A DNA stretch of 64,000 nucleotides from the NCBI RefSeq assembly GCF_031143425.1, contig NC_090450.1, forward strand, positions 217,755,442 to 217,819,441, in the 5' to 3' direction. Of the stretch, positions 21,401 through 32,690 are shown piece after piece. The notes beneath the pieces were generated by a model. That model searched no databases. It saw nothing but the letters and a program-made list of their open reading frames with translations, and was not told the origin of the DNA. How positions within the stretch are numbered: the stretch's first letter is position 1; each line of letters opens with the position of its first letter. The DNA comes from Pleurodeles waltl. Its lineage: Eukaryota > Chordata > Amphibia > Caudata > Salamandridae. The translations under genes were made by a program, and so were the position numbers.

Positions 21401-23405
21401 TGCGCGCCGCGGTCATGGAGTGTCTAAATAGCTCTCTAGCAAAAAAAGCTAGAGTGCTAACCCTAAAAAAATGGCGGCGGATTTCTTGTTCTTGTATCAA
21501 AGGGAGAATCCTGTTATTAGTGTAGTTTTTCCCCAATAGTTGTGTAGGGGATAACTTTTTTTCAGGAATAAATTATTTAAATCAAAACAATTTTTACCTT
21601 ATACCAACAAACGATTTCATGTAACTAAAAACGATTAAAAACGAGCGTGTAAATTGAGCAAAGTGCGAAGTGCATAAACATATTAAATTCAATCCATCAG
21701 ATTCAATATTTGGCTTTTTGACAATTTCACTCAGACAAACAAACAATAGCTTGCTGTAGGCACAAAAGCGTAGGTAGTAGAACAGAAAAGCTCTGCCTAC
21801 CTGCCGCTGTGCGCCGCGGTCATGGAGTGTCTAAATAGCTCTCTAGCAAAAAAGCTAGAGTGCTAACCCTAAAAAAATGGCGGCGGATTTCTTGTTCTTG
21901 TATCAAAGGGAGAATCCTGTTATTAGTGTAGTTTTTCCCCGATAGTTGTGCAGGGGATAACTTTTTTTCAGGAATAAATTATTTAAATCAAAAATTGTTT
22001 ACCTTATACCAACAAACGATTTCATGTAACTAAAAACGATTAAAAACGAGCGTATAAATCGAGCAAAGTGCGAAGTGCATAAACATATTAAATTCAATCC
22101 ATCAGATTCAATATTTGGCTTTTTGACAATTTCACTCAAACAAACAAACAATAGCTTGCTGTAGGCACAAAAGCGTAGGTAGTAGAACAGAAAAGCTCTA
22201 CCTACCTGCCGCTGCGTGCCGCGGTCATGGAGTGTCTAAATAGCTCTCTAGCAAAAAAAGCTAGAGTGCTAACCCTAAAAAAATGGCGTCGGATTTCTTG
22301 TTCTTGTATCTAAGGGAGAATCCTGTTATTAGTGTAGTTTTTCCCCCATAGTTGTGCAGGGGATAACTTTTTTTCAGGAATAAATTATTTAAATCAAAAA
22401 ATTTTTACCTTATACCAACAAACGATTTCATGTAACAAAAAACTATTAAAAACGAGCGTGTAAATTGAGCAAAGTGCGAAGTGCATAAACATATTAAATT
22501 CAATCCATCAGATTCAATATTTGGCTTTTTGACAATTTCACTCAGACAAACAAACAATAGCTTGCTGTAGGCACAAAAGCGTAGGTAGTAGAACAGAAAA
22601 ACTCTGCCTACCTGCCGCTGCGCGCCGCGGTCATGGAGTGTCTAAATAGCTCTCTAGCAAAAAAAGCTAGAGTGCTAACCCTAAAAAAATGGCGGCGGAT
22701 TTCTTGTTCTTGTATCAAAGGGAGAATCCTGTTATTAGTGTAGTTTTTCCCCGATAGTTATGCAGGGGATAACTTTTTTTCTGGAATAAATTATTTAAAT
22801 CAAAACAATTTTTACCTTATACCAACAAACGATTTCATGTAACTAAAAACTATTAAAAACGAGCGTGTAAATTGAGCAAAGTGCGAAGTGCATAAACATA
22901 TTAAATTCAATCCATCAGATTCAATATTTGGCTTTTTGACAATTTCACTCAGACAAACAAACAATAGCTTGCTGTAGGCACAAAAGCGTAGGTAGTAGAA
23001 CAGAAAAGCTCTGCCTACCTGCCGCTGCGCGCCGCGGTCATGGAGTGTCTACATAGCTCTCTAGCAAAAAAAGCTAGAGTGCTAACCCTAAAAAAATGGC
23101 GGCGGATTTCTTGTTCTTGTATCAAAGGGAGACTCCTGTTATTAGTGTAGTTTTTCCCCGATAGTTGTGCAGGGGATAACTTTTTTTCAGGAATAAATTA
23201 TTTAAATCAAAACAATTTTTACCTTATACCAACAAACGATTTCATGTAACTAAAAACGATTAACAACGAGCGTGTAAATTGAGCAAAGTGCGAAGTGCAT
23301 AAACATATTAAATTCAATCCATCAGATTCACTATTTGGCTTTTTGACAATTTCACTCAGACAAACAAACAATAGCTTGCTGTAGGCACAAAAGCGTAGGT
23401 AGTAG
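21401..23405 (-). repeat. Five tandem ~406 bp monomers at the 5' end of the L2-type LINE (putative promoter array)
   Basis: The phrase GGTCATGGAG recurs at 21411, 21818, 22223, 22629 and 23036, giving periods of 407, 405, 406 and 407. Units differ by only a few substitutions and small indels. The fifth stops at 23405 after about 370 bp, inside GCGTAGGTAGTAG. Each unit has a CpG-rich core (GCTGCGCGCCGCGGTC), a hairpin CTCTAGCAAAAAAAGCTAGAG and the phrase AAAAATGGCGGCGG at 21467, 21873, 22685 and 23093. In unit 3 the last reads ATGGCGTCGG (22283). The array directly abuts the ORF2 region with the LINE reading away from it, the arrangement of rodent L1 promoter monomers. Promoter function is inferred. 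Confidence 0.85.
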
Positions 23406-24029
23406 TGGGCCATAATATACCATTTACCTCATTAATATTCCTGAGGGGGGTCATTTTGTGACAAATTATGATTTTTTATTTTGCAAATCAACCTTTTAAT
23501 ACATAGGTGGGTTCTCAAACCCAATGCATTTCTCAAAACCTGAAGTGCAAACTAAGACAACTTTTAACAAATGCATTCTTTGTAGATGAGGCCCTTATGC
23601 CTATGTTGAAAATCAAAGGCCACATTTGTTTTACTTTATCTGCATAAGCATCGGTCATGTGAGTGATTCACATTTTGATTCACTGGATGTTTATATGGAC
23701 ATCTTGTAAATCGGCCAAGGCTTCTGTGCTCGGGGATCAGCATGTAACTCCAAAAATCAAGATTCAGAAGTTTGAATCTGTCTGCACAGACAACAGAGAA
23801 AATCTGGCAAATACAAAAAGTTTCCATTGTAATCTAAGGCATCTGTGTTTTAGTTTCTAGAAGAAAGTATTCTTCATTACTTTGGGGTGCATATGGAAAA
23901 ATATACTCCAGGATGTCGGTAAGATAGCCATTACCTACCAGTGAAGTTGAATGAAAATATTATAGAAGGTGGTAATTCGCCTTTTCAGAACGCACACAAG
24001 TATGGAGCCCCTCACTTCTCACTGTCTTA
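23406..24029. other. Unassigned flank of the LINE
   Basis: Sequence beyond the outermost monomer. No target duplication matching the LINE's 3' flank was found. No motif-bearing frame. Confidence 0.35.
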
Positions 24030-24900
24030 TTTTTTTCAAAGATTTTTTATTGAGATGTTATGATTTACATCCCTTGTGGGTACAATGTTATTAAAGGAGG
24101 ATCAAACATCGGTAGACAGTCTTGTTGCAGCTGTTATACAACATATATTAACAGTTGGCATCAGTTACATAACAATGAAATCTTAGACTGGAAAACATAG
24201 TAAAGAATGTAGTATTCATACACTAAAGGAGCCCTCTATGGCTCATATCTAGCTTTACACGAGTGAGCATGCTGTTGTATCTCCCTAGATCGTACCCCAG
24301 TAGAACATTATTAGCTAGAGGGTGCTACTATGGAAGAATAAATCTGTGAAAGGGAGATGTCTGGAAACTCCTTTAACTTGTAGGGGAGAAGAAGAACCTG
24401 GGGAGAGGCTTGGGGTAAGAAGGTACTTGGGGACGGGTGGGAGCACGGGTGGGAGAGTTGGACCTGTATCTAGATGATGGGACTGAGATGAGGACTAGAG
24501 TGCAGGAAGGGGGCAGGGGATGGAAGGGGGAACAGTCACCAGGGTGCTTCAACTTCCGCATTGCTACCCAGGGAGTGGGGGGAGGGGGTATTCAAGAGTA
24601 TCCCATAGATGCAATGGTAGACCTGAGAGGTGTTGTTGGGTCTATGCTGAAGATCCACTAATGCCAACTGTGTATCCAGGAGTTGGAGAGTAGGAGGGCT
24701 AAGTGTTCTTGGGGGGGGGGTCCTCAGCAGTTAGGTCCTTAAACTGTGTAAGCATAGTGTCCCAGGTGGCTGCTATGGGACACCTGCGGATTTATGTCTC
24801 AAGGTCTCATGATCCAGTTATGACAGACACTGTGTTGTATTGTTTTATGATTATAATTGACTTGTTGTATACACTTGTCTTTTTTCCTAGCCTTTTTCTT
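24030..24900 (-). other. Possible LINE 3' untranslated region (minus)
   Basis: On the minus strand the segment ends with CTCAATAAAAAATCTTTG, a polyadenylation-like signal, and an A-rich end. Upstream of that is a purine/pyrimidine-biased stretch (24360-24600) and a G10 run at 24711-24720. This layout is common in L1-like 3' UTRs, but no ORF remains to confirm it. Confidence 0.25.
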
Positions 24901-25369
24901 GGTATTGGCGCTACGGGGTATTACCATTATTAAAGATGTTCTCCATTTTCAGATGGTAAATAAAGAACTTCTGCTTTACTGTTCTAAGTCATTTAAGCCA
25001 CCTTGAGAGGCCTCTAGTACTCCTGTACCTTCCACCTGATGCTCAGTGTACATTGGAATGAAGTCAAACTGACAGAATTGAACTGCATGTCTTTCAGTAC
25101 TCGCTCCATCTACTTGTTGAATCTTTATGGTAGCTCCAACTCACTTTGCCAGTTATTTTACGCCCTCTCTACTAAAAGCACTGGAATTGTTTCAGTACAC
25201 TACATACCTCCAGTATGTTCATCACTGACATTTTCTCTCACGTTGGTGACATTACGCATAATTCTTGGTTTGTTATACATATTATCACCTTCGTCTGGCT
25301 TTATTAACAACACAGTTATGCAACTTGAACCACACCATACATTTCTAGGAAAATAAAAGGGCCCCCTGT
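24901..25369. other. Unassigned sequence
   Basis: A 105-codon plus-strand frame (25039-25356) is hydrophobic but motif-free. It could be the upstream part of the Gypsy element that follows. No LTR ends were identified. Confidence 0.3.
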
Positions 25370-26087
25370 CTCCTAGAAACCTTTGAAGGGAGAATTTCGA
25401 ACCTATTTAGTGGCCTTTGAGGCTGACAAGATGTCTATAGAATGAAAAAAAGGTATCCTATTACATTCTTTGGGATAGGAAGGGCAAGAAATATTTCACA
25501 AACTACCAAAGGTGGAGGCTCCAGAAGGTGAGGATTATGATAATTTGAAGAAGTATTAATGAGGCTGCAAAAAGATTCAAATCAACCATGAGTACACCAC
25601 TATTACACTAGAAGGAAAAAGGAAGGGGAGTAATTTGGTAAGTTATCTACCACTTGCAATTTTGGAAAAACTACAGATTAAATGATTCATGACTAACTGA
25701 TTGTCAATACGAACAGCAAGTGCATACAGGACAAATTGTGGGTAATAGCTGATCCCATCTTGAATGAAGTAATCAGGTCAGTGAAGGCAATTCAGCAGTC
25801 GCTTCCATGGTTGCACCAGGTCAATGATGAGCAGCCTATCAGAAGTGCCAATGAAGTTTGCAGTGTGATCAACAACTCCAATAAGAGTGAGATAAGTATG
25901 CAAAGGAAGAACGGCACTAAGCCTTCATGTTTCCAATGTAGAAGTTTTTCACATGTGGGTTTGTATAAAGAACGTCCTGCCCTATGAAGGGATTGTCACA
26001 TCTCTGGGTATACTGGATATTTTAGAAAGGTCTGCAGAGAAAGCAGGTGTCCACAGAGACATAGGGTTGCACAAATATTGGCAGATG
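25370..26087 (+). pseudogene. Gypsy-type gag fragment, decayed
   Basis: One plus frame near 25450-25560 reads KGILLHSLG, a stop, then EGQEIFHKLP and GEDYDNLKKY, the conserved core of Gypsy Gag (the LLH-LG, Q-IF and Y-x4-L pattern). Further on, 25736-25987 ends in a degraded zinc knuckle, CFQCRSFSHVGLYKE, followed after a stop by CHISGYTGYFRKVC, a second knuckle-like motif. Several stops are present. A MITE cuts the sequence at 26091. The pol part is probably the fragment at 29294-30960. Confidence 0.7.
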
Positions 26088-26090
26088 TGA

Positions 26091-26620
26091 AGAGACATAT
26101 TTATGAGCCCCTAGCACCACCTTGCGTCACATTTGCGGCATTTGTTTCAACGCAAATGTGGCGTTAAGGTAGCATTTCACACACGCCATATAAACCAATT
26201 GGGGCAATGCTTGCATTGCGCCACTTTGCAAACCCTTGTGCCACTTAATGCCTGCACCAGGCATAATGTATGCAAGGGGAGGCGTTCTCCCAGTAGGGGG
26301 GCTGAAAAAATGGCACAAAGAAAACTATGAGATTTCCTTGCGCCATTTTTTCTGGCACTTTTAACGGCTGCTCAGAGCAGGCATTAAATGGGGGCTTCCA
26401 TTATTTTGAATGGGTCCCTATGTACTCTGCTTGTGTAGCGCTAACATTTTGGCACTACTCCTGCAGAGTACTTCAATAGCGTCACATAGAGAGACGCTAT
26501 TGTTCCCTACCCTGCGCCATGTTTTAAATACGGTGCACACATGGTAGTGGTAGGCGGGCGCTAAGGGCGCATGGAAAGTAGCACTGCACTTGGTGCAGCA
26601 CCACTTTCCATAAATCTGCC
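26091..26620 (+). mobile_element. MITE inserted in the Gypsy gag
   Basis: It begins AGACATATTTATGAGCCCCT, almost the same head as 15164, and ends with TTCCATAAATCTGCCCG, whose reverse complement (CGGGCAGATTTATGGAA) resembles the head. Internal phrases (GCGTTAAGG, GGCATTAAATGG, TTTGCAAACCC) recur in the MITEs at 50061 and 52392. Flanking bases are TGA on the left and TAA or GTA on the right, so the target duplication is imperfect. Non-coding. Confidence 0.65.
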
Positions 26621-26639
26621 CGTAAGTGTGATAAAAATG

Positions 26640-27243
26640 AATGTGCTGAGACTGGGACAACAAACATTGGCGCAACCTTAATAGTTGCTCATTAAATATT
26701 CCCAAACTCATGTTTTCACATAAACGGGGAAAGAGTCTTAGAGACATGCTTGTACACACCCACCCACGCCATCTTCATAGTAAACCTGAAGATATCAACT
26801 ACCTACCACTACCCAATGGACAATATCCATGTGAGAACTGTAGTGTGTGCCATCTAACAAAGGTCACTAAACAGGTCAACTTTAACGACAGCACAATATG
26901 GGACATTAGAGACTTCTCCAATTGTAACACAAAGCGAGCAGTATACATGATCACTTATCCATCCAACCTACATTATGTGGGGATGACCACCCGCAAGGTT
27001 AAGACTTGCATCTGCGAACACCGTAGTAACCTGAGATGTGGACGGGCTACGACTAAAATGTCCACTCATTTCGAGAAAGCAAACACAGTGGAGGATTACC
27101 AGTGGGTCAGCCTAGAACACCATAAAGAGATTAATTGTGTGTCTACACTGTTCGGAAAAGAACAACAGTGGGTTTATAAACTACGCACACACCAATTTGG
27201 CCTCAATGAGAACATACTTTGGAGCCAGCTGACAAAGTATTAA
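26640..27243 (+). pseudogene. Penelope-like element, C-terminal linker and GIY-YIG endonuclease
   Basis: The frame 26710-27243 (177 codons) starts within a basic linker (HKRGKSLRDMLVHTH), then has the Cys cluster CENCSVC and NCNTKRAVYMITYP, HYVGMTTRKVKTC, EHRSNLRCG, HFEKAN, KEQQWVYKLRTHQFGLNEN. This is the Penelope-like retroelement arrangement: RT thumb linker, zinc-binding linker, GIY-YIG nuclease. GIY/YIG motifs appear as VYM and YVG. The Glu of KEQQW is kept, but the usual RI-EH arginine region reads TCICEH, so catalysis is probably lost. The RT domain is absent; this is a 5'-truncated copy. The frame itself is unbroken. Confidence 0.88.
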
Positions 27244-27276
27244 CATCACATTAATCGGATATACATCTCCTGAAAT

Positions 27277-27645
27277 GTAAATTAGCACTTGTATAGCGCA
27301 CTACTCACCCGTTAGGGTCTCAAGGCACTGTACTCATACCGCTATGGAACCCCTCCTGGCTTTTCCCTGTGAGGCACCCATGCCTGAGCACCCCCAGGAT
27401 GAAGCCAGGCATCCAAGTGCTGTTGGGGCCGTTGTGGAGATTAAGCAAGCTATTGCCCAGAGTTGCAGAGTGGGACCCATGAATTAGATTAGGCACCGAG
27501 GTGAGAATTATCTGGTCAAGGGGAATTGAGCCCAAGACCTGCCAAAGCGGGACTTGAACCCTGGTCTTGAGCCAGATCTCTGCTTCAGGGTCTGCTGCTC
27601 TAACCATTGAGTCACACTTCTCCACAATGAGTGGTACACCTAGGC
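27277..27645 (-). mobile_element. tRNA-derived SINE with an L2-like tail
   Basis: On the minus strand the head (27645-27540) reads GTGTGACTCAATGGTTAGAG, a box A-like element, then GGTTCAAGTCCCGC, a good box B of an internal Pol III promoter. A unique body follows. The tail reads CCTTGAGACCCTAACGGG then GCGCTATACAAGTGC, which resembles the 3' end of the L2-type LINE at 18252 (GCGCTATATAAAC). Length about 370 bp. Sharing of a tail with a LINE is the known way SINEs borrow its reverse transcriptase. The sequence folds poorly as a true tRNA and has no mature tRNA end. Confidence 0.75.
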
Positions 27646-29293
27646 AGCACAAAAGGTCCTTTGTCCATCTCATTCCTTTACAGTCTATAGTGTCACAAAG
27701 AGCAAACCCTCAACAATAAGTATTAGTTACTCACATATACAACACCATTACAGTAAGAAGGGAACGAGTAACACTTCGTTAAACACAAGACAGAAACTCC
27801 CAAATAATTATCAAAACAATATGGGAATCCCCAGTTCTGCCTCAGTAAGCCCATGAAGCCCCAGTGACCTCTGCAATTACAGACACCCACAAGGGATGCC
27901 TACTTTTAGGGTCCTAGCGGACCCACCTTCGTTCCACTGGAGGTCGCCATCTTGGGGAAGTTAGTGGTCTAGTCCTGCACGCTTTAGCGTGCCGAGATGC
28001 AGGAGCTGCTGCACATTTAAACTTGCCTCCCATGTGAGCATTTAAGATTCAGACCCAGGCGAGGTGAGCATTAGGTAAAGAGCGGGAGTGTCGCTTTGAG
28101 AAGTGCCGTTTGAACATTGTTTGCATCGCGCTACAGATACGGTAAGATGAATCGATTCTAAAACTTTGCAAAATCTTTATAGTGTGACTACAAGCACATC
28201 CCCCATCCAGGAGGAGCTCTGATACGTAAATCCAAATACTACCGAGTAGGTTATGCATGCACCACATGTGTGCTGTTTGGTGTGTTTCACGTGTTTACAT
28301 GTTTAAAAGCTTGAATGCAGTATGTCTTGTTCTGTTGATTGTGAGAGTACTTTAGTTTCTCAGTCCTAATATTCACAAGTGCTGTTTCCCACAAGTGGGG
28401 TGCAGTTTGCAAATAGATGGCACCACACCCACAAACAACATATATAGCGGCCCATTACAAATGCAAGCTATCATAACTATGCCTCTTTTGCATCAATGAC
28501 GGTCACCCTAAATGATAGGTATCATCTTATGACACCACATTAGAAAGGTGAATTGCACCATATCACAGACCATGTGTTATTTATGCTTTCATTAGAGGTA
28601 ATCAAATAAGGAGTGTGACCAGGGAGTCCACCTTGATCCTGAAGAGGAGCCTAGGGGTAAGACTCCGAAACTTTAGACTAGGAAGTCAGGTACATTACAT
28701 TCCCCACTTCTGAAGCCCCTCACTAATCATACCACCTCTGAGAGATCTATTAAATCATTGGAATTGTTAGGAGAAAGGTATTTTTAACTCACTCAAGGCC
28801 CCACCACTCCTATCCCTCCTGTGATTCACATTAACAAGACTACATCAATGCTCCCATGTATGCCGTAGGTCGTAGCATGCTCCGCTCTGTAGTGGAATGG
28901 GAAGAAACCCAATGATGAAGCATGCCACCAAGGGTTAACCCTGGTGGGTGAGGGTTTCTCTAACAGGAAAATCCTTTTTCCTATCCATCCTGTGGTAGTT
29001 CTTTTAGATGGGCCTCTTTTGTACTGTTAAATAGGCTTTAAGGAGGACAACCTCCTTCTCCCTCTTTGTTTTTGTTAGTCTGGGACCAACCCAAAAGGAA
29101 TAGTATTGCTTGATAAAGAATTAGAAAACAGGTCTGGCGGAGAGATAGACAGACCGCCCATGTGTACCTTCCAAATACCGAACAGTGAACTAGAGGTTGT
29201 GTCAGATTCTGTTTCGCCATATATTATAATAACTTGCAATGCTTTCAACGTCAGTTAGAACACTAATTAATGAACCGTGATATAGCAGCAGCT
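27646..29293. other. Unassigned sequence
   Basis: No motif-bearing frame. It lies between two parts of a probable single Gypsy element, so part may be Gypsy protease or spacer too decayed to see, and part may be inserts. Nothing recognisable at 28300-29000 on either strand. Confidence 0.3.
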
Positions 29294-30960
29294 TATGCAT
29301 GGCCTGAAGACACTCATTTCCAACATCATCATTGACAGGAATCCTCTCCCTAAAGTGAGTAAGTTGATCTCCTTATTAGGTGGGGTAATTAACATTTTAA
29401 CACTGGATTTTCGACAAGCATATCACCAGATAGGATTGTCAGAAGGACCTAAGCCTCTAAATGCTTTCATCATACATTTTGGTATTACAGTAGAAAGAGA
29501 CGCCATTCGGTTTGGTGTTGGCAGCGTCTGTATTCCAGTGTCCATGTATGACATGTTTATGGACATGGATCAAAATGTGGAATACTTCCAAGATTACATT
29601 TTGGTCTTTGCAAAGAACATCAGTCAACATATTGAAGTCCTACAGAGGATCTGCTCATGGTTGGAAAGTAGTGGGCTCATCCTATCTCCTGACAAAAGCA
29701 ATCTGTTAAAGGAACAAGTTAAGCAGCTTGGACACAAACTAACAGCCAAAGGTTTTGTGCCCATGGAATCCTGGTGAGAGTGATCACATTGGCACCTCAA
29801 CCTAGCAACAGGGAACAACTTCTTCCCACGAATGGAATATGTGAATATTATTTAAGGTTTCTTAAAGATTTTGCCATCGTCACGGAGCCGCTAAGACTTC
29901 TCCTCTGTAAATATCAAGAGTACAAATGGGAAAAGGAATAAGAAGAGGCTTTAAGACTAGTGAAACTGAACATAACCAGGGCTCTCTTACTGAAATCTTT
30001 TATCATAGGTAAGGAATGCACCATCACAGATGATGCCAGAGCCTTTAGGCTAGTGGCAGTTTTGACCTATCAGCAAGTACTCGATAAGTGGAATGTAGGT
30101 TTGCATCCAGGACACTCTACTCATTTGAAAGGTGGTATGCTGCTATCAAATGTGAATTTGTAGCTTGTGTTTGGACTATGAATCACTTCAGGCATTTTAT
30201 TTGGGATGTCACATTTTTCTGCCAAAGAGACAACAAACCACTTGCTCATATAGTGTCACCAATAGAAGGGTTAAAGTCTAACAGATTACCATATTGAAGT
30301 TGTACATGTACTAGGGCAAAGTAACAAAAGTGCAGACTTTTATCTTGTTCACCCGGTCCAAATTCAGATAATGAAGGGAATGAGGGCAATGATGAGAATC
30401 AGGTGGATGTGGTTGCTAGTGTGAGTGACGTTTGTGTGCTTCAAAACGTACCATTTGCAGAAGAAATGTGGCTCACTGCTAAAGTTTAGAATGATGCCTT
30501 GAGTAAAGCACAGATTAGACACTTTCATATTGACCACCAACCATTCACTAGAAGGGAGAGTTGCACTTCTTTGCTAAAGTTTCTGATGATTTAAGTGTGA
30601 TAAATGAGATATTTTTCAGGGGTTACAGGTGTGTACCTCCCAAGGATGTCAGAAAGGTCATCATTAGGGCCTGCCACCAAGGCTATATGAGCATGTCAGC
30701 TCTGAAAGGTTCCTTAAGGTCCACATTTGGTGGTCAGGAATAGACTGAGAAACAGACCACTTTGTAAAGAACTGCGAGGAGTATCTCAATGGAAACAGAA
30801 ACTTTGGGTACAATTTGTCTCCCATGCAACCTGATTTTTGGCCTTAATATCAATGGTAAACGTTAGCCTTTGATGTAGCAGGTCCCTTCAAGTGCCTACC
30901 AAGTGACATGCATTTTGTCATAGTTATGGTTGATGTTAGACCTGGCATCCTTGGCGTTGT
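29294..30960 (+). pseudogene. Gypsy-type pol fragment (RT, RNase H, part of integrase), decayed
   Basis: The frame 29295-29777 is a Gypsy RT: ILTLDFRQAYHQIGLSEG, then a degraded PFG region, FQDYILVFAKN in place of the F-DDILVF catalytic box, and LGHKLTAKGFVP. RNase H-like residues follow in several frames: FLKDFAIVTEPLR, a stop, then CTITDDARAF, where the family has a TDAS-type motif. After 30740 weak integrase-like words occur (AFDVAGPFKCLP, DMHFVIVMVD). Loss of one Asp in the RT box and many stops show long inactivity. No LTR was found. Confidence 0.82.
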
Positions 30961-30989
30961 TCCCCCTAACTTCTTTCCTTTAACCCTCC

Positions 30990-31496
30990 TGTTTTACTGA
31001 CTTCACTTTTGCTGGTGTTATGATTCTTCACACTTTACCGCTGTTAACCTGTGCAAAGTGCTTGTGCTCTCTTTAAAACATGGTAGAATTGGCTTATATC
31101 CAACTGGCACATTTAATTTACTTGTCAGTCCATAGTAAAGTGGAAATACTTGTGCCCAGTCCCTCTATGATTTCGCCAGCAGCACTGGTTGTGCCACGAA
31201 CCTAAGGAACCCATCAAACATGTCCCAGGTCTGCCATTGTATCTTTTGTATGCTGTTTTAAAATGCCATTTCGACCTGGCAAAATAAACCTTTTGCCAGT
31301 CCCAAACCTTCCATTTTAATACATGCAAGTCACCCCTATGGTGGGTCTTGGACACCCAGAGGGCAGGGTGCTGTGTATTTAAAAAGCTGGATGTGTACTG
31401 TTTAGTCTTACATGTCCTGGCAGTGGAAAAACCCTTAAATGTTTTCACTACTGCAAGGTTTTCCTCCCTCACATAGGATAACATTGGAGTTACATT
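30990..31496 (+). repeat. T-family repeat, copy C, left part
   Basis: Aligned with copies A and B (GCTGGTGTTATGATTC, GTGCAAAGTGCTTGTGCTCT, CCAAACCTTCCATTTTAAT, GGCAGTGGAAAAACCC). It is interrupted after ATTGGAGTTACATT (31483-31496) by an L1 and continues at 32705. The head directly follows the Gypsy wreck. Confidence 0.78.
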
Positions 31497-32690
31497 GTGG
31501 AAGCAGCATAATATCCTCTCCTATAAGGCTTTGAGAGGTGCCTAATTCAAGAGGATGGCATTTTTCTACAAAGTAGCTGCTCTATTATACACCTTTAAAT
31601 ATCAGCAAGATGTCTCTACCCATTTTGAGCAAATGCTTTAGATGCCAATGTGAAGTTGGAGACTGGCTTCACATTTGCTTCCTTTGCCCGTTTATTATGA
31701 ATTTCTGGGATAGAATCTTCCAGTCGGTTATCATGCGACTTGAGGTCCCACTTGTTCCGGAGCCTGATGGGGCCCTGTTTGGCATATCTAGCTATCCTGG
31801 GTTGTCAATACAATCAAAGGATTTTTTTATTGCAAAATCTCTGATCCTGCAGCAATGGAAAACATCCTTACCTCTGTCATACAAGCTCTGGGAACACAAA
31901 ATGAAATCAGTCCAATTCAAAGAACGGCTCTATGCGCAAAGAATAGGGGTCATTCAGACACTTCATCGTATATGGGGTAATAACATGTCAATTCCAGGCT
32001 AAATAGGAAACCAAGAAGCATTAGGAATTAAGGGCTTCATTATGACCCTGGCGGTAAGCTGGTGGTAACACCGCCAACAGGCTGGCGGTGTTCCGCCAGC
32101 TATTATGACCGTGGCGCAACAGCCACGGCCGTACCGCAGGCCCCTCCACTATACTGCCAGGCTTTTGCCTGGCGGTCATAATCCTGGTCCCCGACCGCCA
32201 GCCTGTCCACGGCAGTAAACACCGCCATGGAAAGGCTGGAGGTAAGGGGGACTTAGGGTGCACTTGGCATGGGCAGTGCAGGGACCCCCAGGTATAGCCC
32301 CGTCGCGCATTTCACTGCCTGAATTTTGGGCAGTGAAAAGCACTACAGGTGCTACTGCACCCGCTGCACATCAGCATTGCCGCCGGCAGCAATGTTGATG
32401 TGACTGTTACCGTCCGCTGACCCAGCGGAAAAGTCATAATAGGGAGTCAGGAATACCGCCGGCATTGGCGGTATTCTGGCTCCTGCAGCCTCAGTGGTCT
32501 TTTTATAAGACTGCTGAGGTTGTAATGAGGGCCTAAATGTCTATGTTAAGAGCAAAACAAGAAGGTAACTGATTCCAAGGCATTTTGTTATAAATGATTA
32601 TGAATATTCAAATGTTTGGATGTATAATTGTGTTGCTTCAACAGATTTACCTGCTTGTACAACACATTAAATAAAATAAAATAAAAATTA
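31497..32690 (+). mobile_element. L1 LINE, 5'-truncated, with target-site duplication and a nested MITE
   Basis: The frame 31610-32002 is the C-terminus of L1 ORF2: KCFRCQCEVGDWLHICFLCP (the Cys-rich C-terminal motif), FWDRIFQSV and LQQWKTSLPLSYKLW. The 3' UTR resumes after a MITE at 32537 and ends in TTGTACAACACATTAAATAA and an AATAAAATAAA tail. The insert is flanked by ATTGGAGTTACATT (31483-31496) and ATTGGAGTTACCTT (32691-32704), a 14 bp duplication with one mismatch. This is the signature of target-primed reverse transcription, and it interrupts T repeat copy C. Confidence 0.9.
32032..32533. mobile_element. Harbinger MITE inside the L1 3' region
   Basis: 502 bp with ends GGGCTTCATTATGACCCTGG and, reversed, GGCCCTCATTACAACCTCAG, closely resembling the ends of the Harbinger at 5838-11259. 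Flanked by TAA at 32029-32031 and 32534-32536. GGCGGT and CCGCC words recur throughout, as in the autonomous element's ends. Non-coding. Confidence 0.88.

Noticed and set aside
21401..23405. Satellite DNA or CRISPR-like array
   Set aside because: Units are ~406 bp without spacers and adjoin a LINE 5' end in the right orientation, so a promoter monomer array fits better.
18232..23405. Target-site duplication for the monomer-bearing LINE
   Set aside because: The flanks at 18231 and 23406 show no shared sequence; L2-type elements often lack clear duplications.
27530..27645. tRNA gene candidate with box A and box B
   Set aside because: No acceptor stem or proper cloverleaf, and it continues into a SINE body with an L2-like tail, so it is a SINE head.
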